Assembly (NCBI GenBank): GCA_016793885.1
Contig: JAEUHE010000193.1
Span: 1 to 64,000, forward strand
Origin: Verrucomicrobiales bacterium
GTDB taxonomy: Bacteria > Verrucomicrobiota > Verrucomicrobiia > Limisphaerales > UBA11320
Length of the DNA: 64,000 bases
Reading direction: 5' to 3'
Of this stretch, positions 1-9,753 are shown piece after piece. A program made the position numbers and the translations under genes. The notes below the pieces were generated by a model that worked only from the letters and a program-made list of their open reading frames with translations, searched no databases and was not told where the DNA came from. The stretch's first letter is position 1, and the number at the start of each line of letters is the position of its first letter.

Positions 1-1
1 T

Positions 2-832
2 TGGTGTTTCGTGGACCAGACCGAGCTTACCCGCGAGGCGCCGGATTGGTTGCACCGGGTAGAACAAAGTCACGAGCCACTCATCCGCAAACTCCGACGT
101 CAGTTCTATTCATTGACCCGTGATTGGCTGCGGCAACGACGTCAAACATCCGGATCGGAATTCGATCTCGACGCGGTGGTCGAATCAGAAACCGAGCGAC
201 GATCGGGCCACACTCCGGTGGAAGCCATTTATCTGAATCGAAAGCGGGACCTGCACGACATTGCAGCCCTGGTCTTGCTGGATGTCAGCTATTCCACCGA
301 CGCCTGGATCGACAACCGCCGAGTGTTGGATGTCATTCGAGAAACGGTGTTCTGCGTAGGAGAGGTCTTGGAGGATTATGTGGAGCAGTTTGGAATCGCG
401 ACCTTCACTTCGAATACCCGGAGGGCCTGCTCATTCGAATTCATCAAACCCCTCGCTGCGCCGTGGCGACAAACGCGAGGGCGGCTAGGCGCCATCGAAC
501 CACGCGGCTACACGCGCATGGGGCCGGCGCTCCGTCATGCCCAGGAGCAGCTCTTGAACATTCGGGCTAGTCGCAAGATTGTAATCCTCGTCACGGATGG
601 GCGGCCGTGCGATTACGACCGTTACGAGGGGCAGTATGGACTCATGGATGTGCGCAAAGCGATCGAGACGGGCCAGGCCCAGGGGATTCGAACCCATGCC
701 TTCGCGGTGGAGAAGCGTGCCGCTGAGTGTCTGCCGCAAATGTTCACCCGACATCGCTACGATATCGTCCCGCGTCCGGAGATTCTCGGCAGCGTGATGT
801 GTCGGCTCTTTGCGAGGTTGCTGGCGGAGTAG
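2..832 (+). CDS. NorD-like VWA-domain protein, C-terminal part (5' end outside window)
   Basis: The reading frame is open to the left window edge, and the visible 273 residues from the GTG at 11 look like only the C-terminal third of a NorD-type protein (family length about 600 aa). A von Willebrand A domain fills residues 80-270, with a MIDAS metal site: DVSYS (D-x-S-x-S) near residue 94, and the TDGRP loop near residue 196. NorD/CbbO-type proteins work with MoxR AAA+ ATPases to insert metal or activate an enzyme such as nitric oxide reductase. No such partner lies immediately downstream, and the only moxR in the window is 56 kb away. The fold is clear; the substrate cannot be told. Confidence 0.75.
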   Translation, partial: WCFVDQTELTREAPDWLHRVEQSHEPLIRKLRRQFYSLTRDWLRQRRQTSGSEFDLDAVVESETERRSGHTPVEAIYLNRKRDLHDIAALVLLDVSYSTDAWIDNRRVLDVIRETVFCVGEVLEDYVEQFGIATFTSNTRRACSFEFIKPLAAPWRQTRGRLGAIEPRGYTRMGPALRHAQEQLLNIRASRKIVILVTDGRPCDYDRYEGQYGLMDVRKAIETGQAQGIRTHAFAVEKRAAECLPQMFTRHRYDIVPRPEILGSVMCRLFARLLAE

Positions 833-1047
833 TGGAAACACTCGTAATCGCTATTTCAGTTGGCGGAAATGTCGGCTGATCCCATTTCACCGATCTTGTG
901 GCACCTAGGGAGGCTTTGGGCGGGTCGACCGTCGTGCCGTTCATCGCCCTTGGCCCTACCTCCGTGTGAGAAATTCGGATCGGGGACGTTTTTGAATCAG
1001 AGTTCGCTTGCCCAACGCATCCTCTCTTGGGTTGACTGCGCGCATCT

Positions 1048-3357
1048 ATGAAAACCGGTTTGAAACGGGCTGCTCGAATTCTGCTGGCGGTGGGCGTCGC
1101 GGTGGGGACCTGTTCTGTGGTTGGTCAGACCTCGGCCGCGGTGCGCGTGCCCGAACTGATGGGGGCTTACCGTGCGGCGAAAGCGATACCGGACGACATG
1201 TTTCTGCAGGAGGTCGGGATGCAGGTGCCGTCGGCGGAGCCCTTGCTTTCGGTGGCCTTTCGCGGTGGACAGGTTTTCGCCGGCACCGCCCGCGGCATCG
1301 TCCGGCTCCAGGGATCCAACTGGCTGGCGGACTCCACCATCAGTCAGCCGATCCATCGGCTGGTGGAAACCTCAGGGCAATTGTGGGCCATGGGCGCTTC
1401 CGGGCTCCATCGATTGGAGGGGGATGCTTGGAAGCTCATCAGCTCGCAGCCGATCGTCGATGTCACCGAGTTTCGTGGTAAGCCGATCGCGGTGGGGGGC
1501 AAGCAGCTATTCGCCATCGACGCCGGCGCGTTGACCCCCTGGTCGACGAACGGATCACGGTTCGCCATCCATCGAGCGTTCCCGCATCAGGAGACGTTGT
1601 TTGTGGTCGGGCAAGGCCGGGTGGCGCCCTTCGCCTTCGGTTCGTTTGGCGGTCTGGATGCCTACACTTGGCCGTCCGATTTGGGATGGGACTGGGGATC
1701 GCCTCCGTCGTCGGCGACTCTTGATGCGCTGAGTGTGGGGCCGTGTCTCTACCTGGCCACCGACCGCGGATTGGGAGTTTTGAGGGGAATGTCCATGACC
1801 GCGGTACGCGGGGAGCACGGGTTGCCGTTTGAGGATCTAACCTGCCTGGCCAAGGGGTTTACCAATGACCTTTGGATCGGAACCACCCGCGGCGCCATCC
1901 GTCAGGTCGACGGGGTGTATCATTACTTCGCCGGCCGACGCTGGGTTCCCGGGGAGCGGGTGAATGATATCGATGTCCAAGGCTCAACCGTCTACCTGGC
2001 TACCGACAAAGGTCTGGGGATGATTCGTTACGAGCCGTACACCCTGCTCAAGAAGGCGGACTACTATGAACGTCATCTCGAGGAGTGGGGGCAGAAGCGG
2101 CTGGGGTTCACCCATAAATTGGAGTGGGATGCGAAGCTGAACGAGTATGTGCGGGAGGTCAGCGACAACGATGGCGGATACACGGGCAACTATTTGGCGG
2201 CGCAGTGCTATCGCTATGCGGTGACCAAAGATCCCGCGGCGCGACGCGAGGCGACCAACACCTTCCACGGCTTACGCTGGCTCGAGGCGATGACCGGGAT
2301 TCCGGGTTTCCCGGCTCGGTCGGTATGGGCGAAGGGTGAGCGGGGGCATCAAGCGGGGCACGGATCGGGTGGCTACGCCGCCGAATGGCATGACACGGCA
2401 GATGGGCTCTTCGAGTGGAAGGGCGATACCTCCAGCGATGAAATCTGCTCTCATTTTTATGCCTTCGGACTTTTCCTCGAATTGGTGGCGGAAGGTGGCG
2501 AGAAAGATTTGGTGAAAGGCCATTTGGCCAGGGTGGCCTCCCACCTGATCGATCATCAATGGAAACTGGTCGATCTCGATGGGAAGCCCACGCGGTGGGG
2601 GCGGTGGGATCCTGACTACTTTCTGACCGATGAGGGAAAGTATGATCGCGGGTTGCAAGCGGTGGAGCTGCTTTCGTTCATCAAGACTGCGGAAGTTCTC
2701 ACGGGGCAGGCCAAATTTAAGGAGGCGTACCAGCGGCTGATTCAACTGGGCTACCCGGCCTACACCCTGCGCGCGCGAAATACATTCCCGCCGGATAGTA
2801 TCCTTCACTTTCTGGATGAACTGGCTTTCTGGAGCTATTGGAATCTGTTGCGGTATGAGCAAGACCCCGAGTTGCGCGCCCTCTATCGCCGTGGCTACGA
2901 ACGAAGCTATGAGGTGGTCCGGGTGGAGCAGAATCCGTGGTTCAATTACCTTTACGGCGCGCTGACCGGCAATGATTGCGAACCCGTTGCCTCCATCGAG
3001 CATTTGCGGGGTTGGCCTTTGGACCTGCGGATATGGTCCTATCAGAATAGCCATCGCGCCGACCTACGAACCCCGGCTGGGTATGTCGCGTTGAAAGGCG
3101 GCAGCCGAACCTTCCCCCCGCGTGAAACTGAGCCGCTGCGTTGGGATCGATGGCTGATGCAGCCGGACGGCGGGGCGGGAGGCAATGATGTGGTGGAGCC
3201 GGGGGCCTGGTTGCTCGCCTATTGGATGGGCCGCTATCATGGGTACATCGACGCTCCCACCTCCACGGATCCGGCCCTGTTGGCTGTCGCGCACACCAAG
3301 GATCGTGAGCGCGGCGCCCGGCCCTACGAAGGACCGGGGCGCCCGCTGGGCTTCTGA
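1048..3357 (+). CDS. Secreted beta-propeller / alpha-toroid protein, function unknown
   Basis: This 769-aa protein has a signal peptide (residues 1-31, ending TSAA). Residues about 60-340 contain short repeats of the two-component-regulator-propeller type (LYLATDRGLGVL, DLWIGTTRGAIR, VYLATDKGLGMI), which form a beta-propeller. From about 350 to the end the sequence is helical with many aromatic residues and resembles the six-hairpin (alpha/alpha toroid) folds of glycosidases and polysaccharide lyases. I cannot point to a catalytic pair. It is probably a periplasmic or secreted glycan-binding or glycan-processing protein. A strong hairpin follows the stop. The start has an ordinary ATG and no close upstream neighbour. 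Confidence 0.6.
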   Translation: MKTGLKRAARILLAVGVAVGTCSVVGQTSAAVRVPELMGAYRAAKAIPDDMFLQEVGMQVPSAEPLLSVAFRGGQVFAGTARGIVRLQGSNWLADSTISQPIHRLVETSGQLWAMGASGLHRLEGDAWKLISSQPIVDVTEFRGKPIAVGGKQLFAIDAGALTPWSTNGSRFAIHRAFPHQETLFVVGQGRVAPFAFGSFGGLDAYTWPSDLGWDWGSPPSSATLDALSVGPCLYLATDRGLGVLRGMSMTAVRGEHGLPFEDLTCLAKGFTNDLWIGTTRGAIRQVDGVYHYFAGRRWVPGERVNDIDVQGSTVYLATDKGLGMIRYEPYTLLKKADYYERHLEEWGQKRLGFTHKLEWDAKLNEYVREVSDNDGGYTGNYLAAQCYRYAVTKDPAARREATNTFHGLRWLEAMTGIPGFPARSVWAKGERGHQAGHGSGGYAAEWHDTADGLFEWKGDTSSDEICSHFYAFGLFLELVAEGGEKDLVKGHLARVASHLIDHQWKLVDLDGKPTRWGRWDPDYFLTDEGKYDRGLQAVELLSFIKTAEVLTGQAKFKEAYQRLIQLGYPAYTLRARNTFPPDSILHFLDELAFWSYWNLLRYEQDPELRALYRRGYERSYEVVRVEQNPWFNYLYGALTGNDCEPVASIEHLRGWPLDLRIWSYQNSHRADLRTPAGYVALKGGSRTFPPRETEPLRWDRWLMQPDGGAGGNDVVEPGAWLLAYWMGRYHGYIDAPTSTDPALLAVAHTKDRERGARPYEGPGRPLGF

Positions 3358-3365
3358 GGCCCCTC

Positions 3366-3410
3366 AGGGACCGTACAAAAATAACTTCGGGTTAGTTTTG
3401 CACGGTCCCT
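3366..3410. terminator. Bidirectional terminator-type hairpin between convergent genes
   Basis: Arms at 3366-3380 and 3396-3410 match at 14 of 15 positions (AGGGACCGT plus a CAAAA/TTTTG extension) around a 15-nt loop. The A/T ends give a U-tract on either strand, as expected for a shared rho-independent terminator. The right arm overlaps the stop codon of the minus-strand CotH gene (3409-3411). Confidence 0.75.
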
Positions 3411-6400
3411 AAGGTTGAAACGGCGTGATAATCCGGTAAAACCGAGAACCCGAGTTGGATTCCTCCGGAAGGCTCACCACACGATTGGTGGGGAAGGCGA
3501 GCACATGCGCCACGGCCCGCCATGAGGCCGTCGCGATTCGGTCGGTGGATTGAACGGTGTAAGTCCGATTCGAGACGGCGAGAAACTCCCAGCCCAGCCC
3601 CGCCACATTGGGTCGGGCTGCCAGTTGCAGCCGATCTTGGTTGCTGGTGGGATCTGTTCCCGCGACGTATTCCTCGCGATCGAGAAGTCCATCCTGATCG
3701 GTATCGATCTCCGGTTTTGTGCCGGCTGTGCCAAAGAGGATGTTTTCCCAGGAGTCGGCCAGGCCATCGCTGTCGAGGTCCGCCAGGTACTCGATCGCGG
3801 CGGGCGCGGAGACCACTCCGGCCGGGCTCGCTGGGTTGGTCGCGACGATGGCGTACGAAACCCAGGGAGGCGCCGCGTTGGTGCCTTCGATTCGAACGAA
3901 GAGATGATGGCCGTCCGTCACGAAGACCTGGGCCAGCTCGGGACCGACGGGAAGCCCGTTGCGCAGGATTCGGAAGCCGACCGGCGGGGTGGCGCTGTTG
4001 GTCACCGAGCCGGTGAGGATCAGCGGTCCTCCGGCGACGATGCCTTGGCTGATGGGCTGGAGCGTGAAGCTGGGCGGCACTGCCACCACCAGCCTGGCCG
4101 GGGCCGAGGTCAGGGAGGAGATCGGATCGGAGACCACCACCGTGTAGTCACCGCCATTGGCGGGAGCCACGCGACCGAGCTTGAGGGTGGAGGCTGTTTC
4201 CCCCGCCAGCTCGACTCCGTTTCGATACCATTGATACCGCAAATTCCACGGGCTCCGGGTGGTTACAGTCAGGGAAACATCCACGCCCGGGGAAACGGTG
4301 GTTCCGGCGGGTTGCTGCAGAATCAGGGTTGGTGCCGTCATGGTCAGAACCATCTCCGGGGCCGTTACGGAGCCAAAGGCATTGTAAATCACCACGCGGT
4401 AGCCGCCCATTTGACTCGGTTGGACTTTGGCCAGGTTGAGAGTTGAATTGGTCGCGCCGGGCAGATTCATTCCGTTCCATCGCCATTGATACGCCAGATC
4501 AGGACCAGTTGATTCCACCCCCAAGGTGATCGAGGCGTTGATCGTCACATTTTGGCTGCGCGAGGCATTCAAGAGCTGCGGCGCGGTTCCTGAGCGAGTT
4601 GCGGTGCCGGGGCTGGGGACGGCGGCGATCCAGTTGATCGGATCATTGCCGTAGCTGGCGGCGACCCGCCGCTGGAGCGAAAGACCATAGCCATCGGCGC
4701 CTGGCGGCCAGGGAGAGCCATCCTCGTAGTTAACTCGATCCAGGGTCACGTACGGGACATCCGTCTCGGTCGGGGTGGTCGGAGTCTTCAGCTCCACCGT
4801 TCCCTGGGAGTTGTCCAGTTTGCCGCGGTAAGGGCCGAAGAGGCGGGTGGCGGACGGCACGTTGTACTTGGCCCGGAATGCCGAGGCGTCGGTAGTGTTG
4901 GTCGGGTTGAAGTTCACCAGGAGGACATACTCACCCGGCGTGAGCGTGACGTTGGCGGGAAACTCGTAGTCCACTCCTCCGCGCAAATGCCAGGTGTTGG
5001 TGGCTGCGGCGGGATCGAATAGGGGTATTGCGATCGACGACAGGTTCAGCAACTCGATGTATTCCTCGCGATCCACATCCTCGCCGGCGGAATTCTCAGC
5101 CGGGTGATAAAAGATCTCCTGGATCACCACTGGGCCCACCCGGGGCGGGTGATTGGCCGAGCCCAGGCTGGGTTGGGATTGAGCGACGAAGTGCTGCTTT
5201 CCGGTGCTGGTGACGTGGAGCCCAAAGCTAACGCCATTGTCCGCCGCGCCGAAGGAGTGGCCATGAATAAAGCCCGTCAGCGCTCCGCTGGAGTCGGCGC
5301 TGAGCAGCCACACCTCATCGCCGTCGGCTCCCAGTCCAAAGCCATTGCCGGTGAGGTTGAAATCATTCTCATCGAACACAACATACCCTTGCGGAGGAAT
5401 GACGGTTCCCGCCGGGATTTTGAATTTGTTGGGCGTGTTGAGATCATCGGTGAGCCACCATCCGCCGATGGCGGCCGAGGTGGTGCCAGGATTGTGCAAT
5501 TCGATCGAGTCCAGCGGGGGCGGTGTGTCAGTGCGCGTCAGCGCCTCGGTTATCCAGACCGTCGGAGGGCGGGATCGTACGGGTTCCACGGCTCCGGGAG
5601 ATCCGGCCTGCACCGCACTGGGCTGCCATTGGTCTCGGTTGCTCCACGAATCGGGTGCGGCGGTCTCGTCCACGAGTTGGAGGGAGAAGCCGAGGCCGTC
5701 GGTGAGGGCGAACCAATCATCGTCGTACTCGAAGTCCAGAATCTCCTCGCCGTTGCCATCGAGGAGCCGCAGTTGCTCCCCGTCGTTGTCCAGGCTGCCG
5801 ACGTATTCGCCGGCGATGGGAAGGTCGCTGCCGTATCGTGCGGTGAAGGCGGCCAGGTTCTTCACGATGAGAACGCGCGCGCCGGGTGCCAAGGTGGTGA
5901 GGCTGCTGCCGGTGAAGCCGAACAGCACGCCGTTGGTGAAGCGGATGCCCCGCAAGTCCAATGCGGTGGTGGTGCTGATGTTCTTGAGCTCGAGGTATTC
6001 GAACTCATCGGGCGGCAGAGGGTTCCCCGCGAGAGGCGTGGGGTGAAACATGATCTCGGTCACTCGAAGAAACTCCTGGGCCAGGCTCGGAGAGCCGTCG
6101 TAGCTGTAGCTGCTCACCCGCTGGTCGTAGGCGTTTTCGATCCAGAGCGATTCCCCTCGGGCGGAGAGCTGGCCCTGGTAGGGACCCACCACAAAGAGAC
6201 CTTGCCCCCCGCGCGGACCGGAGGCCCGCGCCCGGAAGGAAGGCGTGTGAGGGGAGAGGTAGATGACACCGTTGGAGGGAACCACTGTTCCTGGCCGGAA
6301 CCGAAACTCCACGCCCCCGCCGACCTTCCAATCGGTGAGGTCGACGGCATAGGGCATGGTGTTGCTGAGGCAGACGTATTCCTGACGCTGATCGTGCGAG

Positions 6401-9400
6401 CTGGGGTTGAACTCGACACCGATGACCGTCAGCAGCGCGTCGTGGGGTTGGGCCAGCGGAATGCCGGCATTGTTGGCTGACGAGATCCCGATGGGACGGC
6501 TGGTGTTGGTGATGCTGTGGGTGACGTACCAGTGCCGACGACGCGGTCCGACAAACTGGTTCAGCAGATCTCCGACACCGGCACTGAAGCTTTTGGAAGG
6601 CGCCCAGGGCGAGTTGCCCCACTTGGCGCGGTCGAGGACGGCCTCGGCGGCGATGAGATTGGTCATCTGCTTGATGTGATTCTCGATGATCAGGCTCTCA
6701 GCGGGCGTGCCCGGAGGTTGGATCCATCCGTCCATGATGGAGCGTTCGCGTCGCAGCAACATCTGTCGCGTTTCCGGCAGCTGCACGATGACATCGTAGA
6801 GACGGTTGTAGTTGCCTCCGGTGCTGGAACCGCCGTAGAGCGGATGGCTCTTGGAGCCGTCGACCGTCGCCTCCAAGGGATCGCTGCCGCCGTAGAGCTG
6901 TCCCCAGGAGGCGTTCATATCAAAGGGAATATTGCGCCACAAACCGTCGCCGAACGTGTCCCGATACATGCTCATGTTGGCCCAGACATCGTCGTTCTCG
7001 GCGCACCAACGCGTTCCGGCGAGGTGGTTGATAACTTGGGGCAGGTCTAGGAGGTCAAACACGGTGCGGCGGCGAACGGCTGCACTCGAGGATTCGTTGA
7101 TTCCGTTGGCCAGCTCCAGGTAGTCGGTGCGCGTCGGGTCCTCGTCCGGCTCGAGCTTCTGAAAGACGCCGGTGCTGGAGAAGTTTGGAACCAGGTTACC
7201 CACCGCCTTGTAGAGCGCCCCGTTGGGATCGTACCCGAGACGCTCCACCTGCTCCTGTCCGATGACGTCATTGTGGAAGGCGAGCTGGTAGAACTGCCCG
7301 TTCATCTGGACTCGCACTGGATAGTGATAGGGAGCGGGGACGCCGATCAGGTTGAGAAACCAGAAGCTGAGATGCTGGCGGAGGTAGGCGGGGTCCAAGT
7401 ATTCCGCCAAGAGCGCCGAGCGTCGAGTTCTGCCTCCCGGGCCGGCATGGCGAAACTCGTGACCGCGATTGAACTCCAGCCGGTGTGATTTCTTGTTGAG
7501 GCTCGCCGAGGTGTTTCCTCGCAGCTCCATGTAGATGTTGTCATAGAGTTCGCCATCGTAGAAGACGGTCACCCTTCCGCCGTTTTCCGAATCAATGCCT
7601 CCCAGCTGGGTGGGCGCCACAAAAAGATGGAAGATCGGCAGCTTGCTGGTGAGGTTGGTGGGATTGACGATGGTTCCGAGATACTCCTCGGTGCTGGTGG
7701 GATTGGTGAACAGAGGCCAGCGGGAGTTGCGTGCTGTCGTGTCGGTGGCGGTGATCGCATAGCGGATGAGCTGACCGTTCGTGGACAGGTTGGCTGGGAT
7801 GATCGCCCCATAGACACCGTCACCCGCGAGTCCATCCCCATGAAGGCCATCGTCCAACATCGGTGTGGACGCTTCGGTCCCAAATTGAATGCGATAACGC
7901 AGGGTGACACCGGCAACCGGCTGGAACGACCGGCGCACCGCCGCGGTGACGATGAGGTCTTCATGGTCGAGCGGCACGTTCGGCTCGTGCCCCACTTCGG
8001 CGATGACCGGTCCGGGCACGGCCGTGCCCCCCAGGTTGGCTGAGCCGGGCGTGGGTGTCGTGAAATAGACGTCGGTCGCACTGATCTCCCAACTGTCTCC
8101 AGCCGCCACCTGAGCGAATCCGAACGAAACATCCGGGACCTGTTGCGGCAGCGAGGGGGCGAATTCGGTCGCTACCGTCGTCCCATCAGGACGAACCAGA
8201 GCCAAGTACTCACCTCCGGCCGACAGTTGAAAGCTGGTATGCAGCCGCGCGCCCGGGATGCGACGATCGTTGCCCGAGGCGAAGACCACCAGGAACCGTC
8301 CGCCGGCCAGGTTGGTGGCGGGAAATCGCCACTTCCTCAGATCGTTGGCGGAGTCGGTGAGATACCATCCCTCGAGGTTCAAGTTGACGGCCGCCGGATT
8401 ATAAATTTCGATCCAGTCGTTATAACGTCCGGTCTCGTCGGCCAAGATCCGAGTGTTCGAGACCAGGACCTCACTGATATAGGGGGGCAAATCCAACGCG
8501 TTTGGATCCAGCCGATAGGTCCAAGTTCCCCCCGCGAACCGATTGGCGGCCGGTGACTGATCGGTAATGCCATGGGTGGCGGCCCAAGCGAGGCGCACAG
8601 CACCGGTGGGAGGCTCCGGGAAGGTGAACAGGAACTGACTTCCTCCCGCCGGGGTCACTGAAGCAGCGGGCTTATCGTTGATGAGGAGATCGTTGGCGCT
8701 CACACCGCTCACGGGTTCGGTGAAGAGGACGGTCAGGTTAGTGAGAGAACGGACCGTTGCTCCGGCACTGGGCGATATCGCGGCCACTCCCGGGGGGCTG
8801 TTGTCGACGAGCGTGTAATTCCAAGAGGCATTGGGTGCTTGGGCGTTGAAGCGGTTAGGGGGCAGCGCTTGGTCGGTAATGGTATGGGCACTGTTCCAAG
8901 TGATCGATACCTCGCCGTAAGCGGGGGGCAGGAACGTATAGAGGTAGGTGGCGCTATCCAGGGCCGTTACCCCGGAGGCGGGAATGCCTGACACGAGCAG
9001 ATGTGCCGCGGTTACCCCATTCACCGGCTCGCTAAAGGTGACGGTCAATTGGGACAGTTGATTTAAGGTGCTGCCTGCTGGAGGGGCGATGCTGGCGATG
9101 GTTGGGGGGATCGTTTCCGTGATGATGGTCTCCAGCGAAGCTTCGAAACCGAGATCGCTGCTGCCTAGACTGCTTTGGAAAACTTGGACCGCTAGCACAT
9201 TGGTTCCGGTGACCAGGTAGGAGGGCGGCGCCGGGAGTTCGTAGACTTTGGACGACACGGGCTCCTGAGCATTGATGGCTTCGGTGGTGATCGAGACCGC
9301 ACTGTCAGCTGCCCCGGACATGTTGACGCGGAGGACCTCCTTCCCATTGATCCAGGCGACGAACCCGTCGTCTACCAAGGCGTTAAGACGAAGACCACCG

Positions 9401-9753
9401 ATTTGCGAAAAATTACTGATAGTGAACGTTTTGCGTAGGAAAATGGATCGATACACGCCCTGCATTCCCGAGATCTGGGTCCCACCTGGAAGAGCGTCAC
9501 CAAACCAAAACGGGGCGGGTGCTGTCGTGAAAGATTGATCATTAAAGTCGACGCGTCGCCAGGCATCGACGGGAGCGGAGGCCTCAGCCGTTCCGGGCAA
9601 CCACCGCCAGGGGGCACCCGTCGGAACGACGACGGCCGCCGATGCCTGCAGGCTCAACAACAGGGCAATCACGAACGAGGTGGCGAGGGGGTGTCCGCAG
9701 ATCCGGTTTCGGAGGAGACGGCAAGGACTGTAAACGTTTAACAACAAGCTCAT
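3409..9753 (-). CDS. Giant exported CotH / lamin-tail / Ig multidomain protein
   Basis: 2114 aa. A signal peptide (about residues 20-40, LLLSLQASA) is followed by a jelly-roll-like region, two SbsA/Big-type Ig-like domains (about 215-415, each with a TVxFSEPVxGV-like strand), a first lamin-tail domain (about 425-530), a CotH kinase-like domain (about 700-1090), four more lamin-tail-like domains (about 1130-1690), two Ig-like domains (YQWRWNG and YQWYRNG cores) and a calcium-binding DxDxDG-type segment near residue 1990. CotH homologues can be secretory-pathway protein kinases; whether this one is active cannot be read here. The domain order suggests a cell-surface or secreted adhesive protein. 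A second, short CotH protein lies at 61.9 kb. Confidence 0.85.
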   Translation of the reverse strand: MSLLLNVYSPCRLLRNRICGHPLATSFVIALLLSLQASAAVVVPTGAPWRWLPGTAEASAPVDAWRRVDFNDQSFTTAPAPFWFGDALPGGTQISGMQGVYRSIFLRKTFTISNFSQIGGLRLNALVDDGFVAWINGKEVLRVNMSGAADSAVSITTEAINAQEPVSSKVYELPAPPSYLVTGTNVLAVQVFQSSLGSSDLGFEASLETIITETIPPTIASIAPPAGSTLNQLSQLTVTFSEPVNGVTAAHLLVSGIPASGVTALDSATYLYTFLPPAYGEVSITWNSAHTITDQALPPNRFNAQAPNASWNYTLVDNSPPGVAAISPSAGATVRSLTNLTVLFTEPVSGVSANDLLINDKPAASVTPAGGSQFLFTFPEPPTGAVRLAWAATHGITDQSPAANRFAGGTWTYRLDPNALDLPPYISEVLVSNTRILADETGRYNDWIEIYNPAAVNLNLEGWYLTDSANDLRKWRFPATNLAGGRFLVVFASGNDRRIPGARLHTSFQLSAGGEYLALVRPDGTTVATEFAPSLPQQVPDVSFGFAQVAAGDSWEISATDVYFTTPTPGSANLGGTAVPGPVIAEVGHEPNVPLDHEDLIVTAAVRRSFQPVAGVTLRYRIQFGTEASTPMLDDGLHGDGLAGDGVYGAIIPANLSTNGQLIRYAITATDTTARNSRWPLFTNPTSTEEYLGTIVNPTNLTSKLPIFHLFVAPTQLGGIDSENGGRVTVFYDGELYDNIYMELRGNTSASLNKKSHRLEFNRGHEFRHAGPGGRTRRSALLAEYLDPAYLRQHLSFWFLNLIGVPAPYHYPVRVQMNGQFYQLAFHNDVIGQEQVERLGYDPNGALYKAVGNLVPNFSSTGVFQKLEPDEDPTRTDYLELANGINESSSAAVRRRTVFDLLDLPQVINHLAGTRWCAENDDVWANMSMYRDTFGDGLWRNIPFDMNASWGQLYGGSDPLEATVDGSKSHPLYGGSSTGGNYNRLYDVIVQLPETRQMLLRRERSIMDGWIQPPGTPAESLIIENHIKQMTNLIAAEAVLDRAKWGNSPWAPSKSFSAGVGDLLNQFVGPRRRHWYVTHSITNTSRPIGISSANNAGIPLAQPHDALLTVIGVEFNPSSHDQRQEYVCLSNTMPYAVDLTDWKVGGGVEFRFRPGTVVPSNGVIYLSPHTPSFRARASGPRGGQGLFVVGPYQGQLSARGESLWIENAYDQRVSSYSYDGSPSLAQEFLRVTEIMFHPTPLAGNPLPPDEFEYLELKNISTTTALDLRGIRFTNGVLFGFTGSSLTTLAPGARVLIVKNLAAFTARYGSDLPIAGEYVGSLDNDGEQLRLLDGNGEEILDFEYDDDWFALTDGLGFSLQLVDETAAPDSWSNRDQWQPSAVQAGSPGAVEPVRSRPPTVWITEALTRTDTPPPLDSIELHNPGTTSAAIGGWWLTDDLNTPNKFKIPAGTVIPPQGYVVFDENDFNLTGNGFGLGADGDEVWLLSADSSGALTGFIHGHSFGAADNGVSFGLHVTSTGKQHFVAQSQPSLGSANHPPRVGPVVIQEIFYHPAENSAGEDVDREEYIELLNLSSIAIPLFDPAAATNTWHLRGGVDYEFPANVTLTPGEYVLLVNFNPTNTTDASAFRAKYNVPSATRLFGPYRGKLDNSQGTVELKTPTTPTETDVPYVTLDRVNYEDGSPWPPGADGYGLSLQRRVAASYGNDPINWIAAVPSPGTATRSGTAPQLLNASRSQNVTINASITLGVESTGPDLAYQWRWNGMNLPGATNSTLNLAKVQPSQMGGYRVVIYNAFGSVTAPEMVLTMTAPTLILQQPAGTTVSPGVDVSLTVTTRSPWNLRYQWYRNGVELAGETASTLKLGRVAPANGGDYTVVVSDPISSLTSAPARLVVAVPPSFTLQPISQGIVAGGPLILTGSVTNSATPPVGFRILRNGLPVGPELAQVFVTDGHHLFVRIEGTNAAPPWVSYAIVATNPASPAGVVSAPAAIEYLADLDSDGLADSWENILFGTAGTKPEIDTDQDGLLDREEYVAGTDPTSNQDRLQLAARPNVAGLGWEFLAVSNRTYTVQSTDRIATASWRAVAHVLAFPTNRVVSLPEESNSGSRFYRIITPFQP

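Noticed and set aside
680-700. GATTCGAACCC as a tRNA T-loop on the minus strand
   Set aside because: It lies inside the VWA gene and no cloverleaf can be drawn around it.
5104-6480. 458-codon plus-strand frame inside the CotH giant gene
   Set aside because: Antisense to a gene with clear domains; the translation is Gly/Arg-rich without family motifs.
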